The translations under genes were made by a program, and so were the position numbers. Shown here in pieces: positions 35,016 through 43,655 of a DNA stretch of 57,063 bases; within the stretch, counting starts at the first letter, position 1; every line of letters starts with the position of its first letter. The stretch spans positions 1-57,063 of the forward strand of contig NZ_JAESIH010000068.1 in assembly GCF_016756745.1 (NCBI RefSeq), in the 5' to 3' direction. Source of the stretch: Aminivibrio sp. Its GTDB lineage: Bacteria; Synergistota; Synergistia; Synergistales; Aminobacteriaceae. The notes beneath the pieces were generated by a model. That model was not told the DNA's origin. It made no database searches and worked only from the letters and a program-made list of their open reading frames with translations.

Positions 35016-36042
35016 TGCATTCTTCTCTCCTTTCGAAGTACGCGTCACAACGTTCAAGTATCCCCCGGAGTTCCGTCCAGCAAAGTACGCGGGCCGCCGC
35101 CCTGCGGAGCCCGCCTATACCCCGGACGCCCCTGAACATGCCGGAAAGAAGGCGCTTTACGAAAAGCACCGCCATCCGTGGGCCGCAATAGCCGCACACC
35201 GAGTCGCCGAAGTGCAGCAACAGAGACATCTGGAAATCCGGGGACGGATTTCTGTAACTATTATGCACGTCATACCCGAGAAACGCCAGAGTGCGGGCAA
35301 AGAGGAAGGGGTCAGCCAAGGCGCCCCTCGCCATCAGGACAGTCCGGCACCCCCGCCGGAGATAGTCCGCCGCCTGCTCCGGGGTGTAGACGTCACCGCT
35401 GGCGCAAATTTTTTCCGGGAATTTCGCCGCCATGGCCCCCACGATCTCCCGGTCAGCCTCTCCTGAATACCGCTGGGCGGGAGTGCGGCCATGAAGGCAG
35501 ACCAGGGAGGCACCGGCATCCAGAAGCCCCCGACAGAACTCCTCCGTCGTCAGGGGGTAACCGGGAGGGCATTTTCGGATCTTCGGCCATACGGGCAGTC
35601 CCAGGCCCGACAGAGAGGAAACCATCGAAAATGCCGTGCCCGGGTTTTCGAGGAGCCGGGCCCCCGCTCCCTTTTTGAGTACCTTGGGCATGGGACAGGC
35701 CATGTTGATCCCTACCGCCCGGAAGGACGTCCCCTCCAGGGCGGTCTCGGCGCCCCGCAGCATGGTCTCCGTGTCGCCCGCGAAGAGCTGGACAATGACC
35801 GGCGCTTCACCGGGCAGGATGTCGAGCATGGCCGCCGTTTTCCTGTTGGCCCGCCGGAGCCCAGCGCAGCTGATCATCTCCGTGTGGACAGCCGCGGCAC
35901 CGAGGAGCGAATAGAAGAGCCGCAGGGGGGGAATGGTCACCCCGGCGAGGGGGGCCAGCAGGAGGGGGGATTCGAGAGCCAGCCCACCCGCTTCTGTGCG
36001 GTGCGGTGCGACCACGGAAAAGACCGGAGGAAAGGCGCTCAC
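34999..36042 (-). CDS. tRNA-dihydrouridine synthase (DusB-like)
   Basis: This 347-residue flavoprotein reduces uridines in tRNA. It has LLLAPLAGVTIPPLRLFY (canonical APMAGVTD..FR), the catalytic Cys in GINMACPMPKVLKKGAGARLL, the FMN-binding VCLHGRTPAQRYSGEADREIV and ICASGDVYTPEQAADYL, and RRGCRTVLMARGALADPFLF. The start is taken as GTG 36042, overlapping the coaX stop by four bases (GTGA). This leaves a 30-residue N-terminal extension, and a later GTG is possible. It overlaps lysS at its 3' end. Confidence 0.9.
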   Translation of the reverse strand: MSAFPPVFSVVAPHRTEAGGLALESPLLLAPLAGVTIPPLRLFYSLLGAAAVHTEMISCAGLRRANRKTAAMLDILPGEAPVIVQLFAGDTETMLRGAETALEGTSFRAVGINMACPMPKVLKKGAGARLLENPGTAFSMVSSLSGLGLPVWPKIRKCPPGYPLTTEEFCRGLLDAGASLVCLHGRTPAQRYSGEADREIVGAMAAKFPEKICASGDVYTPEQAADYLRRGCRTVLMARGALADPFLFARTLAFLGYDVHNSYRNPSPDFQMSLLLHFGDSVCGYCGPRMAVLFVKRLLSGMFRGVRGIGGLRRAAARVLCWTELRGILERCDAYFERREECSGCTI

Positions 36043-36806
36043 AGCGGGCGGTTCCGCTCGTGGATGAGCCGGAGCCCTTCCAGGGTGAGCCACGGGTCCA
36101 CTGTGGTGATGGTTTCCGAGATGGCGCCGATAACCGCCGCGTGGCCTCCCGTGGCCGCCACGGGCGTTCTGCCGCCCAGTTCGTCCCAGGTCTTCCGGAC
36201 GAGAAAATCCACGAGCCCCGCGTTGCCGAAGAGAATTCCCGCCTGGATGGAGCCGATGGTATTGTTCCCGATGACGGTCTTCGGGGGTTCCAGGGAGACC
36301 TGGGGCAGCTTCGCCGTGCGCCCGAAGAGAGATTCCATGCCCGTCACCAGGCCGGGGGAGATGGTCCCCCCAAGGTAGGCCCCCTCGTAGTTCAGGATGT
36401 CGAGGGTGATGGCCGTGCCGAAGTCCACCACGATGAGGGGCGCGCCGTACTTGGCCTTCCCCGCCACGGAGTTCACAAGCCGGTCGGCCCCCACTTCATG
36501 CTTGGGCGAATAGGCGATGTCGATGCCAAGGTCCAGGGCGGACGTCACCTTCACTGGTTCCACCGCGAGGTATTCCCTCAGGCCCTCGGAGAGAGCCATG
36601 TCGAGGGAGGGTACGACGCTCGAGTAGATGGCCCCGTCGATGGACGCCCGGGGGATGCCGCAGATGTCCAGCAGGTTCAGCAGGAATATGCCCAGCTCGT
36701 CGGAGGTGCGCCTCTCCGACATGAGTCTCCAGTGCTTCACCAGGGTCTCACCGTCGTAGATGCCGATGACCGTGGTGGTGTTTCCGACGTCAAGGACCAG
36801 CAGCAT
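36039..36806 (-). CDS. coaX: Type III pantothenate kinase
   Basis: This 255-residue ASKHA-fold kinase has the phosphate-binding LLVLDVGNTTTVIGIYDG at the N-terminus, GADRLVNSVAGKAKYG, the PHOSPHATE-2 region LIVVDFGTAITLDIL and AYLGGTISPGLVTGMESLF. It catalyses the first step of coenzyme A synthesis and is not inhibited by CoA in characterised members. GAGGAGG precedes ATG 36806. It heads the minus-strand cluster coaX-dus-lysS-ligA-gatCAB. Confidence 0.95.
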   Translation of the reverse strand: MLLVLDVGNTTTVIGIYDGETLVKHWRLMSERRTSDELGIFLLNLLDICGIPRASIDGAIYSSVVPSLDMALSEGLREYLAVEPVKVTSALDLGIDIAYSPKHEVGADRLVNSVAGKAKYGAPLIVVDFGTAITLDILNYEGAYLGGTISPGLVTGMESLFGRTAKLPQVSLEPPKTVIGNNTIGSIQAGILFGNAGLVDFLVRKTWDELGGRTPVAATGGHAAVIGAISETITTVDPWLTLEGLRLIHERNRPL

Positions 36807-36889
36807 AGTACCGTCCTCCTCTTTTGAAGGATTTCAACATCAGGACATTATACCCTGTCGGGAGGGAAATTTCGTCCCCCAAGTCCTAA

Positions 36890-36921
36890 CCTAAATCCGC
36901 AGGCAGAGGGAGATAATGCCG
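36890..36921 (+). repeat. Dispersed intergenic repeat, copy E (end fragment)
   Basis: CCTAAATCCGCAGGCAGAGGGAG matches the left terminus of the repeat family with the central hairpins deleted. It lies in the gap between comEC and coaX. Confidence 0.65.
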
Positions 36922-36939
36922 GCAGCACAGGGCGGAACC

Positions 36940-38397
36940 TCAGAAAAAGATCATCCCGGCGAGGAGCGCAAGCAGGGCTCCCCCGAAGGTTCGGAGCCCC
37001 GGCCTGAAGAGGCCGAAGGCGAGGGAGACGATAAAGGCGGCGCTGCCCGCAACGGCGAACGCCGGCGACCAGGAGGCAGACCACGGTATGAATGACGTGA
37101 GAGTATCCGCCGCCCACTGCCAGAGGAGAAAGAGCCCCTCGGCGGCGGCGGCGATATAATACCCCCCGGGTATCCCCGCAAGGGCAGGTATTGAGAGCAC
37201 GGCGGCGAAGGGGTAGAGAAAGGCAAAGACCGGGAGGGCCGCCATGTTGACCAGGATGCCGGACAGTGGGACAGCGCCGAAGACGGCGGCTGTCTGGGGG
37301 TAGGTGGCGAGCCAGACCAGAGGGCTTGCGGCAAGGGCTGCCCTCCAGCCCGTTCCCCGTTCGGCAAGAGCGGACAGCAGAAGGGCTGCCGTAACGGACA
37401 GCCTCCATCCGAGGTCGGCGTACCACTCGGGCCTCCAGAGAAGGAGAAGAAGCCCCGCCAGGGATACGGCGTTGAGGGGGCTCCCCTTCCGTCCAAGGGC
37501 ATAGCCGAGGAGTACGGACTGCACCATCAGGGCGGCCCGGAGGGCGCTTGGCGCTCCCCCCGCCAGAAGGGCGTAGCCCCAGAGAAGGCCGCTTGTCGCG
37601 AGAATCCGTCCGCGGAAGGACAGCCTCCGGCGAAGAATGCCGAGGGAGAGAATCTTCCAGACAGCCGCAGCGGCGAGGCCCACGTGGAAGCCGGAGACGG
37701 CGAGAAGGTGGGCGGTTCCCCAGGTCCTGTGGCCGTCTGCGAGGGAGGGGTCCCGAACGCCGAGAAAGGCGGCGAGAAGATAGCCCCTGGTGGCCGGAGG
37801 AAGGTTGAGGAGTATGTTCCTGCGAAGGGCCGTTCTGAGGGCGGGCAGGCCGAAACGCCTCTCCCGCCGGGGCAGCAGTTCGTCGGGGAAAACCTCGGCG
37901 GACACGCCCCTGGCCCGCCAGTACAGGTCTTCCCTGAAGGATGAATTTTCCCTGATCCTGAAAGGTACTGCCTCGCCGGCGAATGTGAGGGTCTCCCCTT
38001 CCATGACGGACCGGTCCGGCCGGAGCCTGAGAAGGTACCGTCCCGTCGCGCCGTCCACCACCACGACCCTTGAGGAACCCCACGGGCGTTCGAGGATCAC
38101 CACGCCGCCGTCGAGAACCCGTCCCCGGAGCGGGGAAAAGTTCTGCACCCTCCAGGTTGAGAGGAAGGAACACAGGAAGGCCAGAAGGGCCAGAGCGAGG
38201 CAGTAAGAAAGAAACCGGGCGGGACGGCGGCCGGAAAGAAGGAGAAGGAGCCCGAGGCATACAAGTGATGCGGCGGCTCCGGCCGCAGAAGGGGGCATTC
38301 CCCTATCGCCGAGGACGAGGGCCGTAAAGACCGCTCCGAGGAGGAAGAGAAGAGGGGCCCGGGCGATGCCTTCGTCATATCCCGGAAGGGGGATCAT
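36940..38397 (-). CDS. comEC: ComEC/Rec2-family DNA uptake channel, lacking the C-terminal metallo-beta-lactamase domain
   Basis: This 485-residue polytopic membrane protein has an N-terminal hydrophobic pair, a soluble OB-like segment (residues about 85-180, VVILERPWGSSRVVVVDG) and a competence domain. The signature is HLLAVSGFHVGLAAAAVWKI (about 235), followed by GGAPSALRAALMVQSVLL and NAVSLAGLLLLLWRPEWYADLGWRLSVTAALLL. Full ComEC is usually 650-800 residues and ends in a metallo-beta-lactamase domain; here the protein stops after a last hydrophobic segment and no such domain is encoded downstream. ATG 38397 overlaps the comEA stop (ATGA). It would import single-stranded DNA. Confidence 0.88.
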   Translation of the reverse strand: MIPLPGYDEGIARAPLLFLLGAVFTALVLGDRGMPPSAAGAAASLVCLGLLLLLSGRRPARFLSYCLALALLAFLCSFLSTWRVQNFSPLRGRVLDGGVVILERPWGSSRVVVVDGATGRYLLRLRPDRSVMEGETLTFAGEAVPFRIRENSSFREDLYWRARGVSAEVFPDELLPRRERRFGLPALRTALRRNILLNLPPATRGYLLAAFLGVRDPSLADGHRTWGTAHLLAVSGFHVGLAAAAVWKILSLGILRRRLSFRGRILATSGLLWGYALLAGGAPSALRAALMVQSVLLGYALGRKGSPLNAVSLAGLLLLLWRPEWYADLGWRLSVTAALLLSALAERGTGWRAALAASPLVWLATYPQTAAVFGAVPLSGILVNMAALPVFAFLYPFAAVLSIPALAGIPGGYYIAAAAEGLFLLWQWAADTLTSFIPWSASWSPAFAVAGSAAFIVSLAFGLFRPGLRTFGGALLALLAGMIFF

Positions 38398-39095
38398 CGC
38401 AGGTCGACGTGGTTCCTGATGCTCTCCAGCTTTTTTGGGCCTATACCCTTCACCTTCAGGAGATCCTGCAGGGATGAGAACTTGCCTTTCTGCGCCCGGT
38501 ATTCGAGGATGGCCCGAGCAATCGTCGGACCGATCCCGGGGATACGCTGGAGTTCTTCCAGGGATGCGGTGTTCACCCTCACGGCTCCGCCGACATTGCC
38601 GCCAGGAATTGCGGGCGGCCGGAGGAAACCGCTGTCCGGCGGGGCGCCGGAAGCTGAGGCATCGTTCTTTCCGCCGTCCTCCCCCGCCAGGGGGACATGG
38701 ACATGCACCCCGTCCGCCAGGGGAGCGGCCAGGTTGACCTTCACGGGATCAGCGTTGGGAAGCAGTCCCCCCGCAGCGTCCACCAGGTTGTGAACTCTGC
38801 TTCCAGGAGGGAGGGAATAGACTCCCGGCGAAGCCACGCCGCCGGTGATGTAGAGCACCCACTCCTTCGCCTCCGGAGGCTCCTGAGCGGGCATGGAAAC
38901 TTCCGGCGGTGCGGAGGGTCTGTCTGCGGGCACGGTTATGGAGAGGGCGGGGCCGGCCTTCGCTCCCGAGGGACGGTCCACGAAACGGCCCGAGAAAAGG
39001 AACACCACTATTCCCGCCAGGACAAAACACCCGATTCCCAGGGCGAAGAAGGCGAGCCCCTGGTATTTCGGATCGGAAAAAATACCTTTCTTCAC
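38394..39095 (-). CDS. comEA: ComEA-family DNA-binding protein (SLBB plus helix-hairpin-helix)
   Basis: This 233-residue protein has one N-terminal membrane anchor (LAFFALGIGCFVLAGIVVFLFSG), a proline-rich linker, an SLBB domain (LYITGGVASPGVYSLPPGSRVHNLVDAAGG) and a C-terminal HhH pair (VNTASLEELQRIPGIGPTIARAILEYR, then LLKVKGIGPKKLESI). It would bind double-stranded DNA outside the membrane for uptake through ComEC. It overlaps comEC by four bases and lies 12 bp after miaB. Confidence 0.94.
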   Translation of the reverse strand: MKKGIFSDPKYQGLAFFALGIGCFVLAGIVVFLFSGRFVDRPSGAKAGPALSITVPADRPSAPPEVSMPAQEPPEAKEWVLYITGGVASPGVYSLPPGSRVHNLVDAAGGLLPNADPVKVNLAAPLADGVHVHVPLAGEDGGKNDASASGAPPDSGFLRPPAIPGGNVGGAVRVNTASLEELQRIPGIGPTIARAILEYRAQKGKFSSLQDLLKVKGIGPKKLESIRNHVDLR

Positions 39096-39107
39096 TGCCC
39101 GTCCCCC

Positions 39108-40439
39108 CTATTTTCCGTTTTCGACGATCCGGCCGGAGAGGCACCAGTTGTCCGCCCGGGTGATCTCCACTCGGACAAACCGGCCGAGCATCTCCTCCCC
39201 CGCCTCCACGAGCACCACCTTGTCGGAAGGGGTCCGCCCCTGCAGGAGTCCATCTCCCCGGGGGGCGAAGTCGTCCAGAAGCACGGGGAAAAAGCTCCCC
39301 ACGAGGGATTCGTTGATCTCACGGGCGATTCTCGACTGGAGGATATTCACCCCATTCAGCCGTGCCATTTTTTCCCGGTGGGGAACCTGATCCTCCCGGC
39401 GTGCCGCCCCGGTACCCTCCCGGGGAGAGTAGGCGGCGGAGTGAACGAGGTCGAACCGGAATTCCTCCAGCACCTTCAGAGATTCCCGGTAATCCTCCTC
39501 CGTTTCCCCGGGGTGCCCCACGATGAGATCCGTGGTGAGGCCGACTCCCGGCAGTCGGCTCCGGATTGCGGAGACCACGGCCCGGTACTGCTCCACCGTG
39601 TATCCCCTGTTCATGAGGGCGAGGACGCGGTCGCTCCCTGACTGGATGGGCAGGTTGATGGAGGGGCAGATCACCGAAGAATGCTCCGCCATTACCTCCA
39701 CAATGTCGGGAGTGAAGTCCCGGGGATGGGAGGTAGCGAACCGGAGAAGCCGGACTCCCGTCTTCAGGGCGCCGTCCCTCAGGAGGTCGGCGAAGGTGTA
39801 GCCGTTGGTGAAATCCTTTCCGTAACTGTTCACGTTCTGCCCAAGCAGGGTGATCTCCAGGACGCCGTCGGCCGCAAGGGTTCTCATTTCCTCGAGGATA
39901 TCCTCGGGGGGACGGGAGACGAAGCGCCCCCGGACGTAGGGGACGATGCAGTAGGAGCAGAAGTTGTCGCAGCCGTGGGATATGGTAACGAAGGCTTTCC
40001 AGGGGTTGACCCGCTCCACGGGGGCGCCGGGGAGTTCGATGAATGCTCTTGGGTCGTCGTCAAGGAACAGGAAGATTTCACCGGGAGATGCCATGAGCTT
40101 CTCCAGGCCGTCAGGCACGGCGCCGATGTGCCTGGGGCCGGAGACGAAGCGGACCCAGGGGAACCGGGCGGCCATTTTGCGGCCCACGTTCTGGGCCACG
40201 CAGCCCGTCACGGCAACGAAGGGCTTCCGCTCTCTCTCCCAGCGGGGGGCGAACCTGCCAAGGTCGCTCCAGACTTTCTGCTCGGCTTTGTCGCGGATGC
40301 TGCATCCGTTGAGGATGACCACGTCGGCCTCCTCCTCGTGAACCTCGGTCCATCCCCGTTCTTTCAGCGCTGTTTTCATTTTGTCGCCGTCATAGACATT
40401 CATCTGACAGCCGTAAACTTTCAGGGCATATCGGTACAC
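39108..40439 (-). CDS. miaB: tRNA-2-methylthio-N6-dimethylallyladenosine synthase
   Basis: This 443-residue radical-SAM methylthiotransferase has the N-terminal cluster Cys in VYGCQMNVYD, LNGCSIRDKAEQK and VTGCVAQNVG, and the radical-SAM CDNFCSYCIVPYVRGRFVSRP. It also has LLGQNVNSYGKDF, INLPIQSGSDRVLALMNRGYT, TDLIVGHPGETEEDY and a C-terminal TRAM domain (DNWCLSGRIVENGK). It modifies A37 of tRNAs reading UNN codons. The start is GTG 40439 with GGGAGGAG upstream; the longer open frame reaches into repeat DNA and is not coding. Confidence 0.94.
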   Translation of the reverse strand: MYRYALKVYGCQMNVYDGDKMKTALKERGWTEVHEEEADVVILNGCSIRDKAEQKVWSDLGRFAPRWERERKPFVAVTGCVAQNVGRKMAARFPWVRFVSGPRHIGAVPDGLEKLMASPGEIFLFLDDDPRAFIELPGAPVERVNPWKAFVTISHGCDNFCSYCIVPYVRGRFVSRPPEDILEEMRTLAADGVLEITLLGQNVNSYGKDFTNGYTFADLLRDGALKTGVRLLRFATSHPRDFTPDIVEVMAEHSSVICPSINLPIQSGSDRVLALMNRGYTVEQYRAVVSAIRSRLPGVGLTTDLIVGHPGETEEDYRESLKVLEEFRFDLVHSAAYSPREGTGAARREDQVPHREKMARLNGVNILQSRIAREINESLVGSFFPVLLDDFAPRGDGLLQGRTPSDKVVLVEAGEEMLGRFVRVEITRADNWCLSGRIVENGK

Positions 40440-40533
40440 GGAAGAACTCCTCCCGGCGGTTTTGAATTGAAGACACTCGGTCAGAAATTGATTATACCCC
40501 GTAACGGGAAGAATGAAAAATTCGGTTCGCCCA

Positions 40534-40752
40534 CCTAAATCCGCAGGTTTTTCAGGCAGAGGGAGTGTCGCCGGGCACAGCGCCCGGGCCGAGAAACCGA
40601 CACGGATGTCGGTTTCAGGTGCAGTTGTCAAGGACGACAATCTGCACCCCCCGCCCAAGCGTTCCCCGGTGACACTCCCCGCTGCCTGCGGATTTAGGAC
40701 ACTCCCCGCTGCCTGCGGATTTAGGACACTCCCCGCTGCCTGCGGATTTAGG
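40534..40752 (-). repeat. Dispersed palindromic repeat, copy B, with three tandem 27-bp ends
   Basis: 40534-40698 is copy A in inverted orientation: CCTAAATCCGCAGG, GAGGGAGTGTCGCCGGG, the GAAACCGACA/TGTCGGTTTC hairpin, GTGCAGTTGTC/GACAATCTGCAC and GGTGACACTCCCCGCTG. The right-hand terminal unit (ACACTCCCC...GGATTTAGG, 27 bp) is repeated at 40672-40698, 40699-40725 and 40726-40752 without a change. A TAGAAT shortly after the last unit could be the -10 box of the following gene. Confidence 0.88.
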
Positions 40753-40797
40753 GCCCATGTAGTAGAATAGAGAAAAACGGCCGAGGGGGTATTGAAA

Positions 40798-41271
40798 GTG
40801 AAACATTTTCGTTTTTTCTTGCCGGCTCTTCCGGCTCTCCTGATAATCCTGGCCTTTCCGGGCACTGCCCCGGCATGGACTCTTCCCGACATTCCCGGCT
40901 TCACCGGAGAGGAAGTACAGCGGACTCCGCTGGAGGCTCCATCGGGTAATTTCGGTGAATGGCTTGTTCGGGTCTACACCGCCGGCGGGGGGCGGACACT
41001 GAAGGCCACCCTGATGGCCGGCCCCGGAGCCGGAGAGCTTCGTACTCCCCCTGAAGGCTTCTCGGCCGATGACCGGCCTCTGGGATTCGGTTCTTCCTAC
41101 GAGGGACTCACCGTCGAAGGGAAACGGGCTCTCCTGGAGGAAGTCCCCTCGGTGGGGCAGGCCCTGGCGGTTGCCCTGACCGACGAAGCCACTCTCACTC
41201 TCGAATCGTCTTCCCTGTCCCGGGAGGACATGGTTTCGGCAGCCTCATACATCGTGAAGTCCCTGCAATAA
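40798..41271 (+). CDS. Small exported protein of unknown function
   Basis: A 157-residue protein with a Sec-type signal peptide (VKHFRFFLPALPALLIILAFPGTAPAW), probably cleaved after APA. The mature part is about 130 residues, with no transmembrane segment or Cys. It contains PSGNFGEWLVRVYTAGGGRTLKATLMAGPGAG and a C-terminal half LTVEGKRALLEEVPSVGQALAVALTDEATLTLESSSLSREDM. I do not recognise a family. Start is GTG 40798, eight bases after GAGGGGG; a TTG six bases earlier is too close to it. It is isolated between the repeat cluster and a terminator shared with rubredoxin. Confidence 0.75.
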   Translation: MKHFRFFLPALPALLIILAFPGTAPAWTLPDIPGFTGEEVQRTPLEAPSGNFGEWLVRVYTAGGGRTLKATLMAGPGAGELRTPPEGFSADDRPLGFGSSYEGLTVEGKRALLEEVPSVGQALAVALTDEATLTLESSSLSREDMVSAASYIVKSLQ

Positions 41272-41299
41272 AAAGGAGGCCTTTCGGCCTCCTTTTTTT
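41270..41299. terminator. Bidirectional terminator
   Basis: AAAAAGGAGGCC, TTTC, GGCCTCCTTTTTTT between the exported protein gene and the convergent rubredoxin gene. Confidence 0.9.
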
Positions 41300-41307
41300 A
41301 TTGCGTT

Positions 41308-41469
41308 TTACTCCTCGGGCTCGAACATATCCTTGCCCACGGCACAGACCGGGCAAACCCAATCGTCGGGAATGTCTTTAAAAGCTGTTCCGGGAGCCAC
41401 CCCCGAATCGGGATCGCCCTCGGCGGGGTCGTAGACATAGCCGCACACGGTGCACACATACTTTTTCAT
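41308..41469 (-). CDS. Rubredoxin
   Basis: This 53-residue protein is a standard rubredoxin: two knuckles [16 protein letters not shown] and [17 protein letters not shown] supply four Cys for one iron, and the aromatic core residues are present. It transfers single electrons in the cytoplasm, commonly to oxygen/superoxide-detoxifying enzymes in anaerobes. Start is ATG 41469 with AAGGGGG upstream; the longer open frame includes promoter sequence. It stands between pepP and the terminator. Confidence 0.96.
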   Translation of the reverse strand: MKKYVCTVCGYVYDPAEGDPDSGVAPGTAFKDIPDDWVCPVCAVGKDMFEPEE

Positions 41470-41584
41470 GAGATATCCCCCTTCTGGTGTTCTTCGTGAT
41501 TGTGTTTCCTGAAGATCATTATATCTATTTCCGGCAAGAAAAGGCAACCGGAGAAACAGATTCCGCTGATTCTCCCCCGGCACG

Positions 41585-42673
41585 TCACAGCGCGGGGGCT
41601 TCCCTTCCCTCCCCGCCGGAGAGGCAAACCGCGCCGCCGGCGGTGACGAGGTAGTCGTCCTCGATCCTCATGCCGCCCCAGCCCTCGATATAGATGCCCG
41701 GCTCAACGGTGACCACGTCCCCTTCCTCCAGGACGTCCCTGGAGTGGGGAGAGAGCCGCGGCACTTCGTGAACCTCCATCCCGAGGCCGTGCCCGAGGCC
41801 GTGGGGGAAATGCTTTCCCCATCCCCGGCGGGTGATCACGTCCCTGGCGACGGCATCCACAGCCTTGCCTTCCACACCGGGGCGGAGGGCCTCCACGGCC
41901 CGCTGATGGGCTTCCAGGAGGGTGTCCTGGATATCCCTGCTCTGGGGGGAGAGAGGGCCGATGGTAAAGTTTCTGGTCAGGTCGGACATGTACCCCTCCA
42001 CTGTGGCGCCGAAATCCACGGTGACGATGTCCCCCTTCCGGAAGGCCCGGTCGGTGGGTACGCCGTGGGGCAGGGCGCTCCGCTCGCCGGAGGCGACGAT
42101 GAATTCGTTGTTCCTCCATCCCCCTTCGGCGCCGTTTTTCCTCAGGGTGTATTCAAGCAGGGCGTTGAACTCCTTCTCCGTCATGCCCTCCCGGACCTCA
42201 AGGTAGGCATGATAGGCCAGGGCGGCCGCCTTCCGGATGAGGGCCGCCTCGCCCTCTTCCTTCCTCCGCCGCAGGGAGGGTAGAAGCCCGGAGCAATCTT
42301 TCCAGACAGAGACCGATGGTTCGAGGGCGCTGAAAATGGAAACGGAGAGCCGCTCCGCCTCGAATCCGGCGGTTTCCCACCGTCCCTGCCGCAGAATGTC
42401 CGCCGTCTTTCCCTGGAGGGATCCGCCATCCACAATGACGATGTCGAAAGGCGACTCTGCCCGGGCCTGGAGAGCATAGCGACCGTCAGTAAGGAGATAG
42501 TTCCTGTCCTCCGACACGACGAGGGCGCCGCTGCTTCCCCGGAAGCCGCTCAGGTAGGTCATGGACTCGCTGTTGTACCGCTCCGCCACCACAAGGACGA
42601 AAACATCCGCTCCTTCCTGCCCGAGGCGTTCCCGGAGACGGGCAACCCGTCCGGAAATTCCTTCCCTGTTCAT
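41585..42673 (-). CDS. Xaa-Pro aminopeptidase (M24 family)
   Basis: This 362-residue metallopeptidase has a creatinase-like N-terminal domain ([27 protein letters not shown]) and the pita-bread catalytic domain with metal ligands visible. These are Asp in [20 protein letters not shown], His in [15 protein letters not shown], Glu in [12 protein letters not shown] and the last Glu in MRIEDDYLV. It removes N-terminal residues preceding proline, useful in a peptide- and amino-acid-fermenting cell. It starts five bases after the preceding AIR-synthase-like gene, in the tkt-queH operon. Confidence 0.92.
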   Translation of the reverse strand: MNREGISGRVARLRERLGQEGADVFVLVVAERYNSESMTYLSGFRGSSGALVVSEDRNYLLTDGRYALQARAESPFDIVIVDGGSLQGKTADILRQGRWETAGFEAERLSVSIFSALEPSVSVWKDCSGLLPSLRRRKEEGEAALIRKAAALAYHAYLEVREGMTEKEFNALLEYTLRKNGAEGGWRNNEFIVASGERSALPHGVPTDRAFRKGDIVTVDFGATVEGYMSDLTRNFTIGPLSPQSRDIQDTLLEAHQRAVEALRPGVEGKAVDAVARDVITRRGWGKHFPHGLGHGLGMEVHEVPRLSPHSRDVLEEGDVVTVEPGIYIEGWGGMRIEDDYLVTAGGAVCLSGGEGREAPAL

Positions 42674-42677
42674 GGAG

Positions 42678-43655
42678 TCATTCTCCCTTCGACCGGCCGA
42701 GCAGGCCCCATAATTCCTCGGCGACGTTGTCGGGACAGTTTCCCCGGCCCCCGACGAACCGTCCTGCCGAAGCGGCGGGAATCCCCTTCTTCGCCAGCCT
42801 CGCCAAGGCTTCCTCCTCGTGTTCGGGAGCCACCACCGCCAGGAGGACTCCGGAGGAGATGAGATGGAAGGGATCGAATCCCAGGCCCTGACGCGCCCGT
42901 TCAGTAAGAGGTGAGAGGGGGATTTTCCCGTAGTCCAGCTCGACGCCGAGACTGCTGAGCCGCATGATCTCCGCTATGCCCCCCCCGATGCCCCCCTCGG
43001 TGGGGTCGTGAAGGAACCGGGCGATGTCCCGGAGGCACTTCGCTTCCTCAAGGACCGAGATGTCCTCCAGCCAGCCGGCGGCCTCCCGGACGCCATCGGG
43101 ACCGATGACAGGTTCCAGGAGGTCGGGCCTGTCCGAGGCAAGGATGGCCATACCCTCGAGGCCGGCATGTTTCGTGAGAATCAGCCTGTCCCCGGGACGA
43201 ATGTCCGTGGCCCGGTGGGCGTATTCCGTCGGGCCCATCATTGTTCCCACGAGAACGGGCTGGTCGTAGCGGTCCGTAAGTTCCGTATGGCCTCCCACCA
43301 CTGCCGCCCCTATGGAGAGGCAGGCCTCGTGGATTTCCCTCATGAGGCCTTCCACCATGGGAATGCCCTGCCTGGAGGGGATGAGGAGGGTGACCACGAA
43401 AAATGAAGGGTCTCCTCCTTTGCAGGCGATGTCGTTGGCATTGATGTGGACGAGAAATTTCCCCGCTCCTGCGGACGCCCCGACTATGGGGTCGGAGGCC
43501 ACTGCCACGTATTTTCCATCCGGCCACCGGATGAGCGCGGCATCTTCCCCTATGCCGGGACCGATAATCACCTCGGGCCGGGATGCCCCGCAGAACCGGA
43601 AAATGCTTCCTTCAAGCTGACCCGGGGGAAGTTTCCCCACCGGAGACTGATTCAT
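42678..43655 (-). CDS. AIR synthase-related protein (HypE/ThiL-like fold)
   Basis: This 325-residue protein has the AIR-synthase N-terminal features PGIGEDAALIRWPDGKYVAVASDPIVGA and VHINANDIACKGGDPSFFVVTLLIP, and the ATP-binding GAAVVGGHTELT. The C-terminal domain contains LHDPTEGGIGGGIAEIMRLSSLGVELD. It is related to HypE hydrogenase maturation protein but lacks the C-terminal PRxC-type Cys tail, so a hydrogenase role is not supported; proteins like this occur in hydrogenase-free genomes. Start is ATG 43655 with GAGGTGAAG upstream, giving a 44-bp overlap with queH. Substrate unknown. Confidence 0.82.
   Translation of the reverse strand: MNQSPVGKLPPGQLEGSIFRFCGASRPEVIIGPGIGEDAALIRWPDGKYVAVASDPIVGASAGAGKFLVHINANDIACKGGDPSFFVVTLLIPSRQGIPMVEGLMREIHEACLSIGAAVVGGHTELTDRYDQPVLVGTMMGPTEYAHRATDIRPGDRLILTKHAGLEGMAILASDRPDLLEPVIGPDGVREAAGWLEDISVLEEAKCLRDIARFLHDPTEGGIGGGIAEIMRLSSLGVELDYGKIPLSPLTERARQGLGFDPFHLISSGVLLAVVAPEHEEEALARLAKKGIPAASAGRFVGGRGNCPDNVAEELWGLLGRSKGE

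Noticed and set aside
40672-40752. CRISPR array
   Set aside because: The 27-bp units are directly adjacent with no spacers and are copies of the repeat element's end; no cas genes are present.
42678-43655. hypE hydrogenase maturation gene
   Set aside because: The AIR-synthase fold is present, but the C-terminal Cys tail required for HypE is missing and no other hyp genes are near.
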